Origin: an uncultured Eubacteriales bacterium
Lineage (GTDB): Bacteria; Bacillota; Clostridia; Oscillospirales; Oscillospiraceae
Reading direction: 5' to 3'
Assembly (NCBI GenBank): GCA_900079765.1
Contig: LT599017.1
Coordinates: 2,387,766 to 2,451,765, forward strand
Length of the DNA: 64,000 nt
Positions within the stretch are counted from its first letter, which is position 1; every line of letters starts with the position of its first letter. Under the pieces are notes generated by a model that saw only the letters and a program-made list of their open reading frames with translations, made no database searches and was not told the origin of the DNA. The position numbers were made by a program, and so were the translations under genes. Below are positions 1 to 10,601 of the stretch, piece after piece.

Positions 1-1002
1 GGCCTGGAGGGTACCCACGCTGAGGCGCAGCCTGGGGTCTGGCACTGTCACCGTTCCCACCCCGTCCCGGTGGAGGAAACAGAGAACGTGCCCCTCCCCC
101 AGCCCGTAGCGGGCTCCGGGGTGGGCGGCAATCAACTCGTTCAGCAGCGCCTCCGGCTCCACGCCGAAGACCACCCGGTGGATGGGCTCAAAGTCCAGCG
201 CCTCGTCATGGAGGTTCACCAGCTCGCAAAGGGCGTACCGGGCGGGCAAATCGGCCCACTTCTCCGGCGGTGTCAACCGTTTCTGCCGCTCGTAGCACTC
301 TTTGGCCGTGGCCAGGGAGTGGTTCCCATCCCCCACGGCAAACTGGATGGACGCGCCGTCGGTGAGGGCCTGGAGTGCATCCGACACCCGCTCCAGCGCT
401 GCGCCGTCCAGCAGCCAGCCGGAGAGGTGGCCGCCACTCTCCATCAAATCGAAGTCGTAAAGAGGCTCCAGCCGCCCCTTTTCCTCCGCCAGCGGCTCGA
501 TGACGGTGCGGTCGGGATCGTCGGTAAGGAGAAGGACATGGGGCAGCTCGATGGGCGCGTTCTTTCGCACCGCCACCCTGGGCGGGATGCGGGAGAGGAC
601 AGTGCCCTCGGTGGCCCGAACAGAGGCGTCGGACCCAGGCTCGTAGTCGTACTGCTCCAGGTCCACCATGCCCACTAATCCACTGCGGGTCCTCCCATTG
701 GTGAGGCCCCGCTCCACATACACCATCGCCCCCGGCAGGGCTTTAAACACGCCATCCCGCAGGTAGCGGGTCATGGTGTTGTTCACCTCCATGATGTCGG
801 TCTCCACGTCGGGCCCCTCCAGGCAGCTCTCCGGCAGGATGAGCCGGAGGGAGGAGGGGGCGGACCCCACGTAGTCCTCCACCCGCTGCCAGTACTCGGG
901 CTGGGAGGTGTACTGGTCGCAGGCCACCACGCTCCACTTGCGGTACTCGCAGTTCTGGGGCAGCAGAATATCCGCCGGGGAAAAGGCCAGTCGTTCAAAC
1001 AC
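1..1002 (-). CDS. DUF1015 family protein (partial, C-terminus beyond window)
   Basis: The reading frame runs from a GTG at 1002 to the left edge (334 codons, no stop), so the C-terminus is missing; the family is usually about 400 residues. The GTG is preceded by AAGGAGG (1011-1017) with 8 nt spacing. The protein begins VFERLAFSPADILLPQN and carries the motif AVGDGNHSLATAKECYE at about residues 240-256, which is typical of DUF1015 (COG4198) and vaguely recalls the DGHHR motif of ParB-like nucleotide-binding folds. The biochemical function is not established. The gene is last in a co-directional set with an Lrp regulator, an aminotransferase and ThrH, and DUF1015 genes often sit near serine biosynthesis genes, so a role in serine metabolism is an inference. 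Confidence 0.8.
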   Translation of the reverse strand, partial: MFERLAFSPADILLPQNCEYRKWSVVACDQYTSQPEYWQRVEDYVGSAPSSLRLILPESCLEGPDVETDIMEVNNTMTRYLRDGVFKALPGAMVYVERGLTNGRTRSGLVGMVDLEQYDYEPGSDASVRATEGTVLSRIPPRVAVRKNAPIELPHVLLLTDDPDRTVIEPLAEEKGRLEPLYDFDLMESGGHLSGWLLDGAALERVSDALQALTDGASIQFAVGDGNHSLATAKECYERQKRLTPPEKWADLPARYALCELVNLHDEALDFEPIHRVVFGVEPEALLNELIAAHPGARYGLGEGHVLCFLHRDGVGTVTVPDPRLRLSVGTLQA

Positions 1003-1058
1003 GGGGAGCACCTCCTTAGAAGTTAGGACCGGAAACTCAGATCAACCCATTACTGATG

Positions 1059-1664
1059 TCAGCGGTGGCAGGCCTGCTTGATGGCGTTCAGGAGCTCGGG
1101 GAAGGTCTCGTAAGCGGGGAGCTCAGGGTAGTCGGCCTTGATCTTGTCCGTGCTTTTGAAGAGGAAACCGGCTTCACTTGCCTGGATCATACCCAGGTCG
1201 TTATAGCTGTCTCCGCTGGCGATGGTCTGGTAGCCGATGGATTGCAGGGCTTTCACCGTGGTGAGCTTGGATTGCTCGCAGCGCATTTTGAATCCGGTAA
1301 TGGTTCCGTCTGGGGCCGCCTCAAGGGTGTTGCAGAAGATGGTAGGCCACCCCAGCTTTTTCATCAGGGGCTGGGCGAACTGCTCGAAGGTATCGCTCAG
1401 AATGATGACCTGGGTGAAAGAGCGGAGCTCATCCAGAAACTCCTTGGCCCCGGGAAGCGGGTCGATGGCGGCGATGGTAGCCTGGATTTCCCGCAGCCCC
1501 AAACCGTGCTCTTTCAAAATAGAAATGCGGTAGTTCATCAGCTTGTCGTAATCAGGTTCGTCCCGGGTGGTCCGCCTGAGCTCATCGATGCCGCTGGCCT
1601 CAGCGAAGGCGATCCAGATTTCCGGGACCAGGACGCCCTCCATGTCCAGACAGACAAGATACAT
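1059..1664 (-). CDS. thrH: ThrH: phosphoserine phosphatase / homoserine phosphotransferase
   Basis: A 201-residue HAD-superfamily enzyme. Motif I is LDMEGVLVPE (nucleophile D7, with E9 where most HAD phosphatases have a second Asp), a hallmark of ThrH. Motif II is ILSDTF and the Mg-binding motif is GDSYNDLGM. ThrH dephosphorylates phosphoserine and can transfer phosphate to homoserine, so it can finish serine synthesis or feed threonine synthesis in the cytoplasm. The ATG at 1664 follows GAGGAG at good spacing. It lies 16 bp after the aminotransferase gene, which suggests co-transcription. Similarity to Pseudomonas ThrH is recognisable along the full length. Confidence 0.9.
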   Translation of the reverse strand: MYLVCLDMEGVLVPEIWIAFAEASGIDELRRTTRDEPDYDKLMNYRISILKEHGLGLREIQATIAAIDPLPGAKEFLDELRSFTQVIILSDTFEQFAQPLMKKLGWPTIFCNTLEAAPDGTITGFKMRCEQSKLTTVKALQSIGYQTIASGDSYNDLGMIQASEAGFLFKSTDKIKADYPELPAYETFPELLNAIKQACHR

Positions 1665-1680
1665 ATGCTTGCTCCTCTCT

Positions 1681-2871
1681 CTAATCCTCGCCCCGGCCCT
1701 GTTTCTTGCGCAGGTTCGTCAGGAAGTTGTCCATCCGCGTCAGGGCCTCGGCGATGTCCTTCATGCTGGTGGCATAGCAGCAGCGGATAAACCCCTCCCC
1801 CCCGGTACCGAAGGCGCTGCCGCTGATAACGGCCACCTTTTCCTCCAGGAGGAACCGCTCACAGAACTCGTCGGAGGAGAGGCCGGTGGACGTGATGTCG
1901 GGGAATACGTAGAAGGCCCCCTTGGGCTCGTAGCACTTCAGCCCGATGCGGATGAGGCCCTCCACCAGGTATCTGCGGCGGCCGTCGTACTCGTCGCGCA
2001 TCTTCTCGATGTCCCGGTCGCCGTTGCGCATGGCCTCAATGGCCGCGTGCTGGCTGGTGGTGGGGGCTGACATGATACCGAACTGGTGCAGCTTGAGGAG
2101 CTGCTTGATCACCGGCGCGGGCGCGCAGAGGTAGCCCATACGCCAGCCCGTCATGGCGTGACTCTTGGAAAAACCGCCCACCAAAATGGTGCGCTCGTAC
2201 ATATCGGGGATATTGGCGATGGAGGTGTGGTGCATATCATAGGTAAGCTCGGCGTAGATCTCATCGGAGAGGACCATGATGTCGGTCCCCCGCAGGACCT
2301 CGGCGATGGCCTCCAGATCCTCCCGGCGCATGACGGCCCCGGTGGGGTTGTTGGGAAAGGGGAGTACCAGCGCCTTTGTGCGGGGGGTGATGGCGCCGCG
2401 CAGCTGCGCGGCGGTGAGGCGGAAGGAGTCCTCTGCCTTGGTCTCTACCAGAATGGGGGTGCCCCCGGCCATGGTTGCAAGGGGCCCGTAGCACACAAAG
2501 GAAGGCACCGGAATGATGACCTCGTCGCCGGGGTTGAGAAGGCAGCGGAGCGCAAGGTCGATGCCCTCGCTCCCGCCCACTGTAACGATGATCTGACTCG
2601 CAAAGTCGTAGTGCAGGTCAAACCGGCGGGCCTGATAGGCCGCGATCTCCCGGCGCAGCTCCGCAAGACCGGCGTTGGAGGTATAGCGGGTTTTCCCCTT
2701 CTCCAGGGAGTAAATGCCCGCGTCCCGGATGTGCCAGGGAGTGACGAAATCGGGCTCGCCCACACCCAGGGAGATGGCGTCCTTCATCTCCTCTAATATG
2801 TCAAAAAATTTACGAATACCGGAGGGCTGTACGCTCTGTATCTTCTCCGACAGTATATGCTCGTAATTCAT
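1681..2871 (-). CDS. PLP-dependent class I/II aminotransferase (PatA/AspC-like)
   Basis: A 396-residue fold-type I aminotransferase. The Schiff-base lysine is K236 in GGFSKSHAMTGWRMGY; other family blocks seen are the N-terminal SLGVGEPDF, PNNPTGAV, and the Asp of VLSDEIYAEL that contacts the pyridine nitrogen. Length is normal. Substrate cannot be read from sequence; aspartate/alanine or N-acetyl-LL-diaminopimelate-type activity are all possible. The start ATG (2871) overlaps the stop of the Lrp-type gene, so the two are translationally coupled, and ThrH follows 16 bp downstream. Context favours amino-acid biosynthesis, perhaps of the serine/aspartate family. Confidence 0.88.
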   Translation of the reverse strand: MNYEHILSEKIQSVQPSGIRKFFDILEEMKDAISLGVGEPDFVTPWHIRDAGIYSLEKGKTRYTSNAGLAELRREIAAYQARRFDLHYDFASQIIVTVGGSEGIDLALRCLLNPGDEVIIPVPSFVCYGPLATMAGGTPILVETKAEDSFRLTAAQLRGAITPRTKALVLPFPNNPTGAVMRREDLEAIAEVLRGTDIMVLSDEIYAELTYDMHHTSIANIPDMYERTILVGGFSKSHAMTGWRMGYLCAPAPVIKQLLKLHQFGIMSAPTTSQHAAIEAMRNGDRDIEKMRDEYDGRRRYLVEGLIRIGLKCYEPKGAFYVFPDITSTGLSSDEFCERFLLEEKVAVISGSAFGTGGEGFIRCCYATSMKDIAEALTRMDNFLTNLRKKQGRGED

Positions 2872-3347
2872 ACGAAAATGAACTCCCTTTCTCCCGGCGC
2901 CTGCTTTTCAAAGATCAGGTGCTTCTCTTTATATTTTTTAAGGATGAAATGGGTGGCGGTGGCGGTGACCCCCTCCAGAGGGGCAAGGCGGTCACTTACA
3001 AAGGTAGCCACCTCCCGCAGGCTGCGGCCGGAGATGATGACAGTGAAGTCGAAGGCGCCCGACATGAGGTAGAGGGATTCCACCTCCTCATACTGGTAGA
3101 TGCGCTCGGCCACCCGGTCGAACCCCTCTTCCCGCTGAGGGGTGACCTTGACCTCGATGAGTGCCGTCACGTCCTCCCGGTTGGTGCTGTTCCAGTCCAC
3201 GATTGCCTTGTACCCGAGGATGACCTTGTCCTCCTCGTACTGCTTAATAGCTCGTGCGACCTCCTCCACCGGCATGTCGGCCATTGCCGCCAGCTGCTCA
3301 TGGGTGAGCGTGCAGTCCTCTTCCAGTAATTTCAATAGTTTTGTCAT
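2868..3347 (-). CDS. Lrp/AsnC family transcriptional regulator
   Basis: A 159-residue protein starting MTKLLKLLEEDCTL. Residues 1-50 form a winged helix-turn-helix (HEQLAAMADMPVEEVARAIKQYE) and residues about 65-140 the RAM/Lrp effector-binding domain (ALIEVKVTPQREEGFDRVAERI, GAFDFTVIISG). The chosen ATG (3347) follows AGGAGGCG (3353-3360); the frame is open further upstream, but that part covers the promoter and is unlikely to be coding. It is the first gene of an operon with the aminotransferase, ThrH and DUF1015, and probably controls that operon in response to an amino acid. Confidence 0.9.
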   Translation of the reverse strand: MTKLLKLLEEDCTLTHEQLAAMADMPVEEVARAIKQYEEDKVILGYKAIVDWNSTNREDVTALIEVKVTPQREEGFDRVAERIYQYEEVESLYLMSGAFDFTVIISGRSLREVATFVSDRLAPLEGVTATATHFILKKYKEKHLIFEKQAPGEREFIFV

Positions 3348-3384
3348 AAAAACGCCTCCTGTCCACATGATAAGTGTGATTTCC

Positions 3385-3413
3385 ATTATAATGCGTAAAC
3401 CTCCGCGGGGCAA
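3385..3413 (-). promoter_or_regulatory. Promoter of the Lrp-aminotransferase operon
   Basis: On the minus strand a -35 TTGCCC (3408-3413) and a perfect -10 TATAAT (3385-3390) are separated by 17 bp. The start codon of the Lrp gene lies about 38 bp downstream of the -10. Confidence 0.65.
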
Positions 3414-3439
3414 GTGCAAATTGCGCGTTTTGACAATCC

Positions 3440-3469
3440 CCAAACCCACTGGGGGACTATGGTTTGGGG
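3440..3469. promoter_or_regulatory. Inverted repeat in the divergent lrp / V-ATPase intergenic region
   Basis: The arms CCCCAAACC and GGTTTGGGG are separated by 14 nt. The repeat lies upstream of both divergent promoters and has no T-run, so it looks more like a protein-binding site, perhaps for the adjacent Lrp-type regulator, than a terminator. The rest of the 3348-3645 gap holds only the two promoters. Confidence 0.4.
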
Positions 3470-3573
3470 CATACGGAGGCGGGCGGGAACCTTTGTGTGT
3501 GATTGTGCGCATTTATTTCCTTCGTGCCCCGAAAAACTTTGTGCATTTTTTTATGGAAATTCGAAAATTAAAG

Positions 3574-3582
3574 TGCTATGAT
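3574..3582 (+). promoter_or_regulatory. Extended -10 promoter of the V-ATPase operon
   Basis: TGC-TATGAT (3574-3582) is an extended -10 element; the -35 region 17 bp upstream is poor. It is the best promoter candidate between the divergent lrp promoter and the first ATPase gene, whose ATG is at 3646. Confidence 0.45.
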
Positions 3583-3645
3583 AACATCCTCGACATTTGA
3601 AGACCCTAAAATATGAACTATCTTCCTATGGGAGGCGACAAGGAT

Positions 3646-3963
3646 ATGGAATATGTCGACTTGGTCGGCAGAATCGTAGCGGCGGAGGAGACCGCCCAGG
3701 AGATCGCACGCGAGGCGCAGGAGAAACAGGCCAGTCTGGACAGCGACCTCAAGCGGGACGTGGAACAGCTCCATGAGGACTGCTTTGCCCGGGCCAAGCG
3801 CCGGGTCGCTCTGGTGGAGGAGACTGAGCGCTCCGCCGCCCAGGACAGTATGGCCGAATGGGACGCCAAGCTCTCCCGTGCCATGGCTGAGGTGGAACAC
3901 GCCTACGCCAAGGGCAAGGACGCCTGGGTGGACCTGCTCTTCCACAAGATTGTGGGAGACTGA
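3646..3963 (+). CDS. V-type ATPase subunit G/H (peripheral stalk)
   Basis: A 105-residue, highly charged, largely alpha-helical protein starting MEYVDLVGRIVAAEETAQ, with a long coiled coil rich in Ala, Glu and Lys/Arg. It occupies the NtpF/AhaH position at the head of the operon, where the peripheral-stalk partner of subunit E is encoded. The ATG at 3646 is chosen because GGGAGG (3630-3635) stands 10 nt before it; two upstream in-frame ATGs (3613, 3628) lack a ribosome binding site. Three bases separate it from subunit C. The assignment rests on position and helical character more than on a sharp motif. Confidence 0.75.
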   Translation: MEYVDLVGRIVAAEETAQEIAREAQEKQASLDSDLKRDVEQLHEDCFARAKRRVALVEETERSAAQDSMAEWDAKLSRAMAEVEHAYAKGKDAWVDLLFHKIVGD

Positions 3964-3966
3964 CGT

Positions 3967-5016
3967 ATGATTACCAGCTACATGAACTACGGCGCACTCT
4001 CGGCCAAGGTGCGCGCCATGTACGGCAAACGGCTGCGTGCCGCGGACTTTGAGCACATGGCCTCCCTAATCGACCCACAGGACGTGCTGGAGTACCTGCG
4101 TACCCAGCCCGGCTGGACCGCCGCCGTCACCGCCCTCTCGGCGGACCGAGGCTACGTGGGCCGGGTGGAGCTGGAAGAGGCCCTGCGCCGCCAGATCAGC
4201 CACGACTACGCGGGGCTCGCCCACTTCGTCCCCAAGATCGACAAGGTCGTCGTATCCTTCCCCGTGCGCCTGGCGGAGCTCTCCGAGATCATGACTGCTC
4301 TGCGCCGTATCAAGTCGGGCGTTGGGAAGGAGCCCCCTGAAACCGAGCGAGAATCCGCACTGAAGATCGACCGCGCCGCCATGCGCGCCTGCACCGATTA
4401 TACCGGGCTGGTTAACGCGGCCAAGGGCAGCATCTACTATGCCCCCCTTACCCTTCTCCGGCCCGACCAGTCCGGCGGTCTGCCTGACTACCCTATGGCC
4501 GAGGCCGTCCTCCAGAGCGCTTATTTCTCCCACCTCTACAAGGCCGTGCATCAGAGCTATGCGGGGGAAACCAAGCGAGTCCTCCTTCGGGCCTTCGGTG
4601 AGCAGGTGGACCTTTTGAACCTGATCCACCTTTTGCGCATTAAGACCTATTTCCCCGGTGAGGTAGAATTTCTCTCCACCCTCTTCCCCTTCAGCTACAA
4701 ACTGGGAGCGGACAAGATGAAGGCCCTTTCTTCCTCCGCCAATGTAGAGGATGTCTTTTCCCTCCTGGCGGACACGCCCTACGCCAAGGCTTTTGAAGAC
4801 CTGCCACATACCGCCGCAGCCGTGGAGGGATATTACCGCCGGGCCCTCTACCAGTTCAACAAGCGCCAGCTCACAGCTGGGGAGCCCTCGGTATACACCG
4901 CCGTGGCCTACCTCAACTTAAAAGAGCTGGAGCTCCAGGCCCTGGTCAACCTCATTGAGTGCGTGAAGTACGGCGTTCCCTACGATGACGCCTTCTCCCG
5001 TCTGACCGGCGGCTGA
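3967..5016 (+). CDS. V-type ATP synthase subunit C
   Basis: A 349-residue vATP-synt_AC39-type protein with the family start YMNYGALSAKVRAMYGKRL and repeated helical segments (DLLNLIHLLRIKTYF; YTAVAYLNLKELELQALVNLIECVKYG). It links the central rotor shaft to the membrane c-ring. Normal length. It directly follows the G/H subunit and precedes subunit I in the usual order of clostridial V-ATPase operons. Confidence 0.88.
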   Translation: MITSYMNYGALSAKVRAMYGKRLRAADFEHMASLIDPQDVLEYLRTQPGWTAAVTALSADRGYVGRVELEEALRRQISHDYAGLAHFVPKIDKVVVSFPVRLAELSEIMTALRRIKSGVGKEPPETERESALKIDRAAMRACTDYTGLVNAAKGSIYYAPLTLLRPDQSGGLPDYPMAEAVLQSAYFSHLYKAVHQSYAGETKRVLLRAFGEQVDLLNLIHLLRIKTYFPGEVEFLSTLFPFSYKLGADKMKALSSSANVEDVFSLLADTPYAKAFEDLPHTAAAVEGYYRRALYQFNKRQLTAGEPSVYTAVAYLNLKELELQALVNLIECVKYGVPYDDAFSRLTGG

Positions 5017-5084
5017 TCCCCATACCCCGAGAGACATAACAACTCATGTCCGCCACACATATCTGACAAAGAGGAGATGATCAC

Positions 5085-7539
<2,455 letters not shown>

Positions 7540-7555
7540 GTCGCGGGTGGCTCGG

Positions 7556-7671
7556 GCATTTCCTGGGGGAAATGCGGGTATTACGGCCGCGCCTTCCGGG
7601 GGAAACCAGTCCCCCCTAGATACGAGCCGGGATAAATCCCGGTTCGATACCCCCTCCGCTCTCCGAGGGGG
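7556..7671 (+). repeat. Run of four hairpins between V-ATPase subunits K and F
   Basis: Four consecutive inverted repeats fill this gap: 7556-7575 (perfect 8-bp stem, 4-nt loop), about 7597-7616 (GGGGG/CCCCC), 7624-7645 (9-bp stem, 4-nt loop) and 7650-7671 (7-bp stem). None has a T-run, so they are not classical terminators. They could protect the 3' end of the upstream message and help over-express the multi-copy K subunit; that role is an inference. Confidence 0.6.
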
Positions 7672-7696
7672 ACGCAGGAATTAAGAGGTAACTACC

Positions 7697-8005
7697 ATGA
7701 AGTATTTTGTCATCACCGACAGCACCGACACCCAGACCGGCCTGCGCCTCGCGGGGATCGACGGCGTAGTGGTCCGCGAGGAGGACGCTGCCCGCGACGC
7801 GGTGCGCGACGCTCTGGCAGACCCCTCCATCGGCGTGCTACTGGTTACCGAGGGTCTGGCCGCTCTCTGCTCCGACCTGCTCGCCCCCGTGAAAATGAGC
7901 AGCCACACTCCCCTCGTGGTGGAGATCCCCGACCGCCACAGCCAGGGCCGTGCTCCCGATTCTATTACTCGTTATATCCGTGAGGCCATCGGCGTCAAAC
8001 TGTAA
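7697..8005 (+). CDS. V-type ATP synthase subunit F
   Basis: A 102-residue protein starting MKYFVITDSTDTQTGLRLAGIDGVVV, the typical Rossmann-like start of subunit F (NtpG), with the later block IGVLLVTEGLA and the C-terminal VVEIPDRHSQGRAPDSITRYIREAIG. It forms the central rotor shaft with subunit D. Ribosome binding site AGAGGT lies just upstream. Hairpin-rich spacers flank the gene on both sides, so its expression level may differ from that of its neighbours. Confidence 0.9.
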   Translation: MKYFVITDSTDTQTGLRLAGIDGVVVREEDAARDAVRDALADPSIGVLLVTEGLAALCSDLLAPVKMSSHTPLVVEIPDRHSQGRAPDSITRYIREAIGVKL

Positions 8006-8097
8006 GCACAGGGTTCCCCCTGCCCTCGTTGCGCCGAGCGCGCGGAGCTAGGCGGAATTCACTTCCGCTCAGCGATAAATTGAAATCGAAGGGGGGT

Positions 8098-8124
8098 CCC
8101 CACGAAATCATAGATTTCGTGGGG
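8098..8124 (+). repeat. Perfect 12-bp hairpin between V-ATPase subunits F and E
   Basis: CCCCACGAAATC pairs perfectly with GATTTCGTGGGG across a 3-nt loop. No T-run follows, but GTTTTAT occurs about 10 nt later. It may be a weak terminator, a processing site or an mRNA-stabilising element inside the operon. Confidence 0.6.
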
Positions 8125-8159
8125 GAGTTCGCCCCGTTTTATAGGGAGGTTATCCCCAA

Positions 8160-8789
8160 ATGTCCGACCTGAATACTAAAATTGACCGTTTTGCCGCCGC
8201 CATCGTGGCCGAGGCGACCGCGGACACTGACCGCGCGCTGGCCGAGCTGTCCCAGCGCCGCTCCGCCGCCTACTCCGCTGCCGAGGACCGGGTCCTTGGC
8301 GACGTGTACCGCTACATTCATGCGGAGGTGGCCCGAGTCAAGACCGAGGCGGGCCGCCAGGTCTCCCGCCATATGCTGGAGAACAAGCGCACCCTCTACC
8401 TCCGCCGGGAGGAGATCGCGGCCGAGGTCTGCGGCGAGGTCCGCGCCCGTCTGGCGGCCTACACCGCCTCTCCCGACTACCCCCGGCGCATGGCCACCCT
8501 CTATGCCGACGCGCTGGCCGTCCTAGCCGGTGCCGACGAGGTGCGCCTTTTTCTCCGCCCCGCCGACGCGGCTCTGGCCGCCGCCCTCACCGCATCCCAC
8601 CCCCAGGTGAAGGCTCAGGTTCTGGAGGGGGACTTCCTCCTGGGCGGACTGATCGCCGACGCGCCCGCCCTGGGCAAACGGGTGGACGCCACCTTTGACA
8701 GCTCCATGGAGGAACTGTCCGGCCACTTCGCGGAGCTCTTCGGGCTCTCGCTGTCTGGTGAGATGGACGAAGGAGGAGAGCGCGCATGA
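8160..8789 (+). CDS. V-type ATP synthase subunit E (peripheral stalk)
   Basis: A 209-residue protein with a long charged N-terminal helix (about residues 1-90, KIDRFAAAIVAEATADTDRALAEL) and a compact C-terminal domain containing VLEGDFLLGGLIADAP, which matches the conserved GG(l/v) block of subunit E. It pairs with the G/H subunit in the peripheral stalk. Start ATG follows AGGGAGGT. Its stop overlaps the start of subunit A by 4 bp. Confidence 0.85.
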   Translation: MSDLNTKIDRFAAAIVAEATADTDRALAELSQRRSAAYSAAEDRVLGDVYRYIHAEVARVKTEAGRQVSRHMLENKRTLYLRREEIAAEVCGEVRARLAAYTASPDYPRRMATLYADALAVLAGADEVRLFLRPADAALAAALTASHPQVKAQVLEGDFLLGGLIADAPALGKRVDATFDSSMEELSGHFAELFGLSLSGEMDEGGERA

Positions 8790-10549
8790 GCGAATACCGC
8801 ATCAAAGGGGTCAACGGCCCCGTGGTCACCGTCACCGGCGGCTCCGGCCTCGCCATGATGGACATGGTCTATGTGGGGGACGAACACCTCATCGGCGAGG
8901 TGGTGGGCGTCCGCGGCACAGTCACCACCATCCAGGTCTATGAGGACACCGCAGGCGTCGCCCCCGGCCAGACCGTGATCTCCAAGGAGGCCCCTATGTC
9001 CCTCAAGTTGGGCCCCGGCCTGCTCACTAATATCTTCGACGGCATCGCCCGTCCCCTCACCGTCATTCAGGATAAGAGCGGCCCCTTCATCGCCCGCGGC
9101 ATCAACATCTCCTCCCTGGACGAGGAGAAACTCTGGGACGCCACCATCACCCTCAAACTGGGCGACGCTGTCCGCCCCGGCACCCTTTACGCCGAGTGCC
9201 AGGAGACTACCCTCATCAAGCACCGCTGCATTACCCCCGTCGGGGTGAGCGGGACCGTCACCAAGATCCTGCCCAGCGGCTCTTATAATGTAAACGAGGT
9301 CCTTGCCGAGGTCACTGAGCCGAACGGCAGGGTCCACCAGCTCCGACTCTCCCAGGACTGCCGTATCCGCAGTCCCCGCCCGATGGCAAAGCGCCTGCCC
9401 ATCGACCGGCCTCTCATCACCGGCCAGCGCATCATCGACACGCTCTTCCCCATCGGCAAGGGCGGCGCGGCCGCCATCCCCGGCCCCTTCGGGGCGGGAA
9501 AGACCATGACCCAGCACCAGCTCGCCAAGTGGTCGGACGCCGACATCATCGTCTACCTCGGCTGCGGTGAACGCGGCAACGAGATGACTCAGGCCTTGGA
9601 GGAGTTCTCCGAGCTCCTGGACCCCAAGAGCCAGCAACCCCTGATGAACCGCACCATCCTCATCGCCAACACCTCCAACATGCCGGTCTCCGCCCGTGAG
9701 GCGTCAGTCTACACCGGTATGACCATCGCCGAGTACTACAGGGACATGGGCTATCATGTGGCTCTCATGGCCGACTCCACATCCCGCTGGGCCGAGGCCC
9801 TGCGCGAGATCTCGGGCCGTCTGGAGGAGATGCCCGCCGAGGAGGGTTTCCCCGCCTACCTCGCCTCCCGCCTGGCTGAGTTCTACGAGCGCGCCGGTTA
9901 CGTGGAGACTTTGGAGGGCAAGGAGGGCAGCGTCACCGTCATCGGCGCCGTCTCCCCTCAGGGCGGCGACTTCTCCGAGCCCGTGACCCAGAACACCAAG
10001 CGGTTCGTCCGCACCTTCTGGGGCCTGGACCGGAGCCTCGCCTACGCGCGCCACTTCCCCTCTATCAACTGGCTCACCTCCTACTCGGAGTACGCCGCCG
10101 ATCTCAAGCCCTGGTATGACAAGAACGTGGGCACCAGTTTCGTCCCCTGCCGCATCCGCATCGCCAATCTCCTTCAGGAGGAATCCTCTCTGATGGAGAT
10201 TGTCAAGCTGATCGGCTCCGATGTGCTGCCCGAGGACCAGAAGCTGGTAATCGAGGTCGCCCGGCTCATCCGGGTGGGTTTCCTCCAGCAGAACGCCTAC
10301 CACGCCATCGACACCTACGTTCCCCTGGAAAAGCAGCTGAAGATGATGGAACTCATCCTCCGCCTTTACGACGGGGCCAAGGCCCAGATTGGGCGGAGCA
10401 TTCCCCTCTCCCAGCTCAAGGCAACCGGTATCTTCGACGAGCTGGTTCGCCTCAAGTACGAGGTCCCCAACGACCAGCTTGAAAAGTTTACCGAGTACGA
10501 ACGCAAGGTAGACGACGCCCTCGCCCAGGTGGACAAGGCGAACCGATAA
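8786..10549 (+). CDS. V-type ATP synthase catalytic subunit A
   Basis: A 587-residue catalytic subunit. The P-loop is GPFGAGKT (about residues 233-240), followed by the family blocks [13 protein letters not shown] (catalytic Glu region), [19 protein letters not shown] and [22 protein letters not shown]. The non-homologous insertion after the N-terminal beta-barrel is present (about residues 110-190). It hydrolyses or synthesises ATP in the A3B3 head. Full length, overlapping subunit E by 4 bp. Confidence 0.97.
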   Translation: MSEYRIKGVNGPVVTVTGGSGLAMMDMVYVGDEHLIGEVVGVRGTVTTIQVYEDTAGVAPGQTVISKEAPMSLKLGPGLLTNIFDGIARPLTVIQDKSGPFIARGINISSLDEEKLWDATITLKLGDAVRPGTLYAECQETTLIKHRCITPVGVSGTVTKILPSGSYNVNEVLAEVTEPNGRVHQLRLSQDCRIRSPRPMAKRLPIDRPLITGQRIIDTLFPIGKGGAAAIPGPFGAGKTMTQHQLAKWSDADIIVYLGCGERGNEMTQALEEFSELLDPKSQQPLMNRTILIANTSNMPVSAREASVYTGMTIAEYYRDMGYHVALMADSTSRWAEALREISGRLEEMPAEEGFPAYLASRLAEFYERAGYVETLEGKEGSVTVIGAVSPQGGDFSEPVTQNTKRFVRTFWGLDRSLAYARHFPSINWLTSYSEYAADLKPWYDKNVGTSFVPCRIRIANLLQEESSLMEIVKLIGSDVLPEDQKLVIEVARLIRVGFLQQNAYHAIDTYVPLEKQLKMMELILRLYDGAKAQIGRSIPLSQLKATGIFDELVRLKYEVPNDQLEKFTEYERKVDDALAQVDKANR

Positions 10550-10566
10550 TTATAGAAATCGTGTAG

Positions 10567-10586
10567 GGGCGGCAGACCTGCCGCCC
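10567..10586. repeat. REP-like palindrome between subunits A and B
   Basis: GGGCGGCAG and CTGCCGCCC form a perfect 9-bp stem with a 2-nt loop, preceded by GTAGG. This GTAGGGGCGG...CCGCCC layout is the form of interspersed palindromes common in genomes of this bacterial group (recalled, not searched). Only this one copy was noticed in the window. Confidence 0.55.
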
Positions 10587-10601
10587 ATCGAGGTGACAAT
10601 T

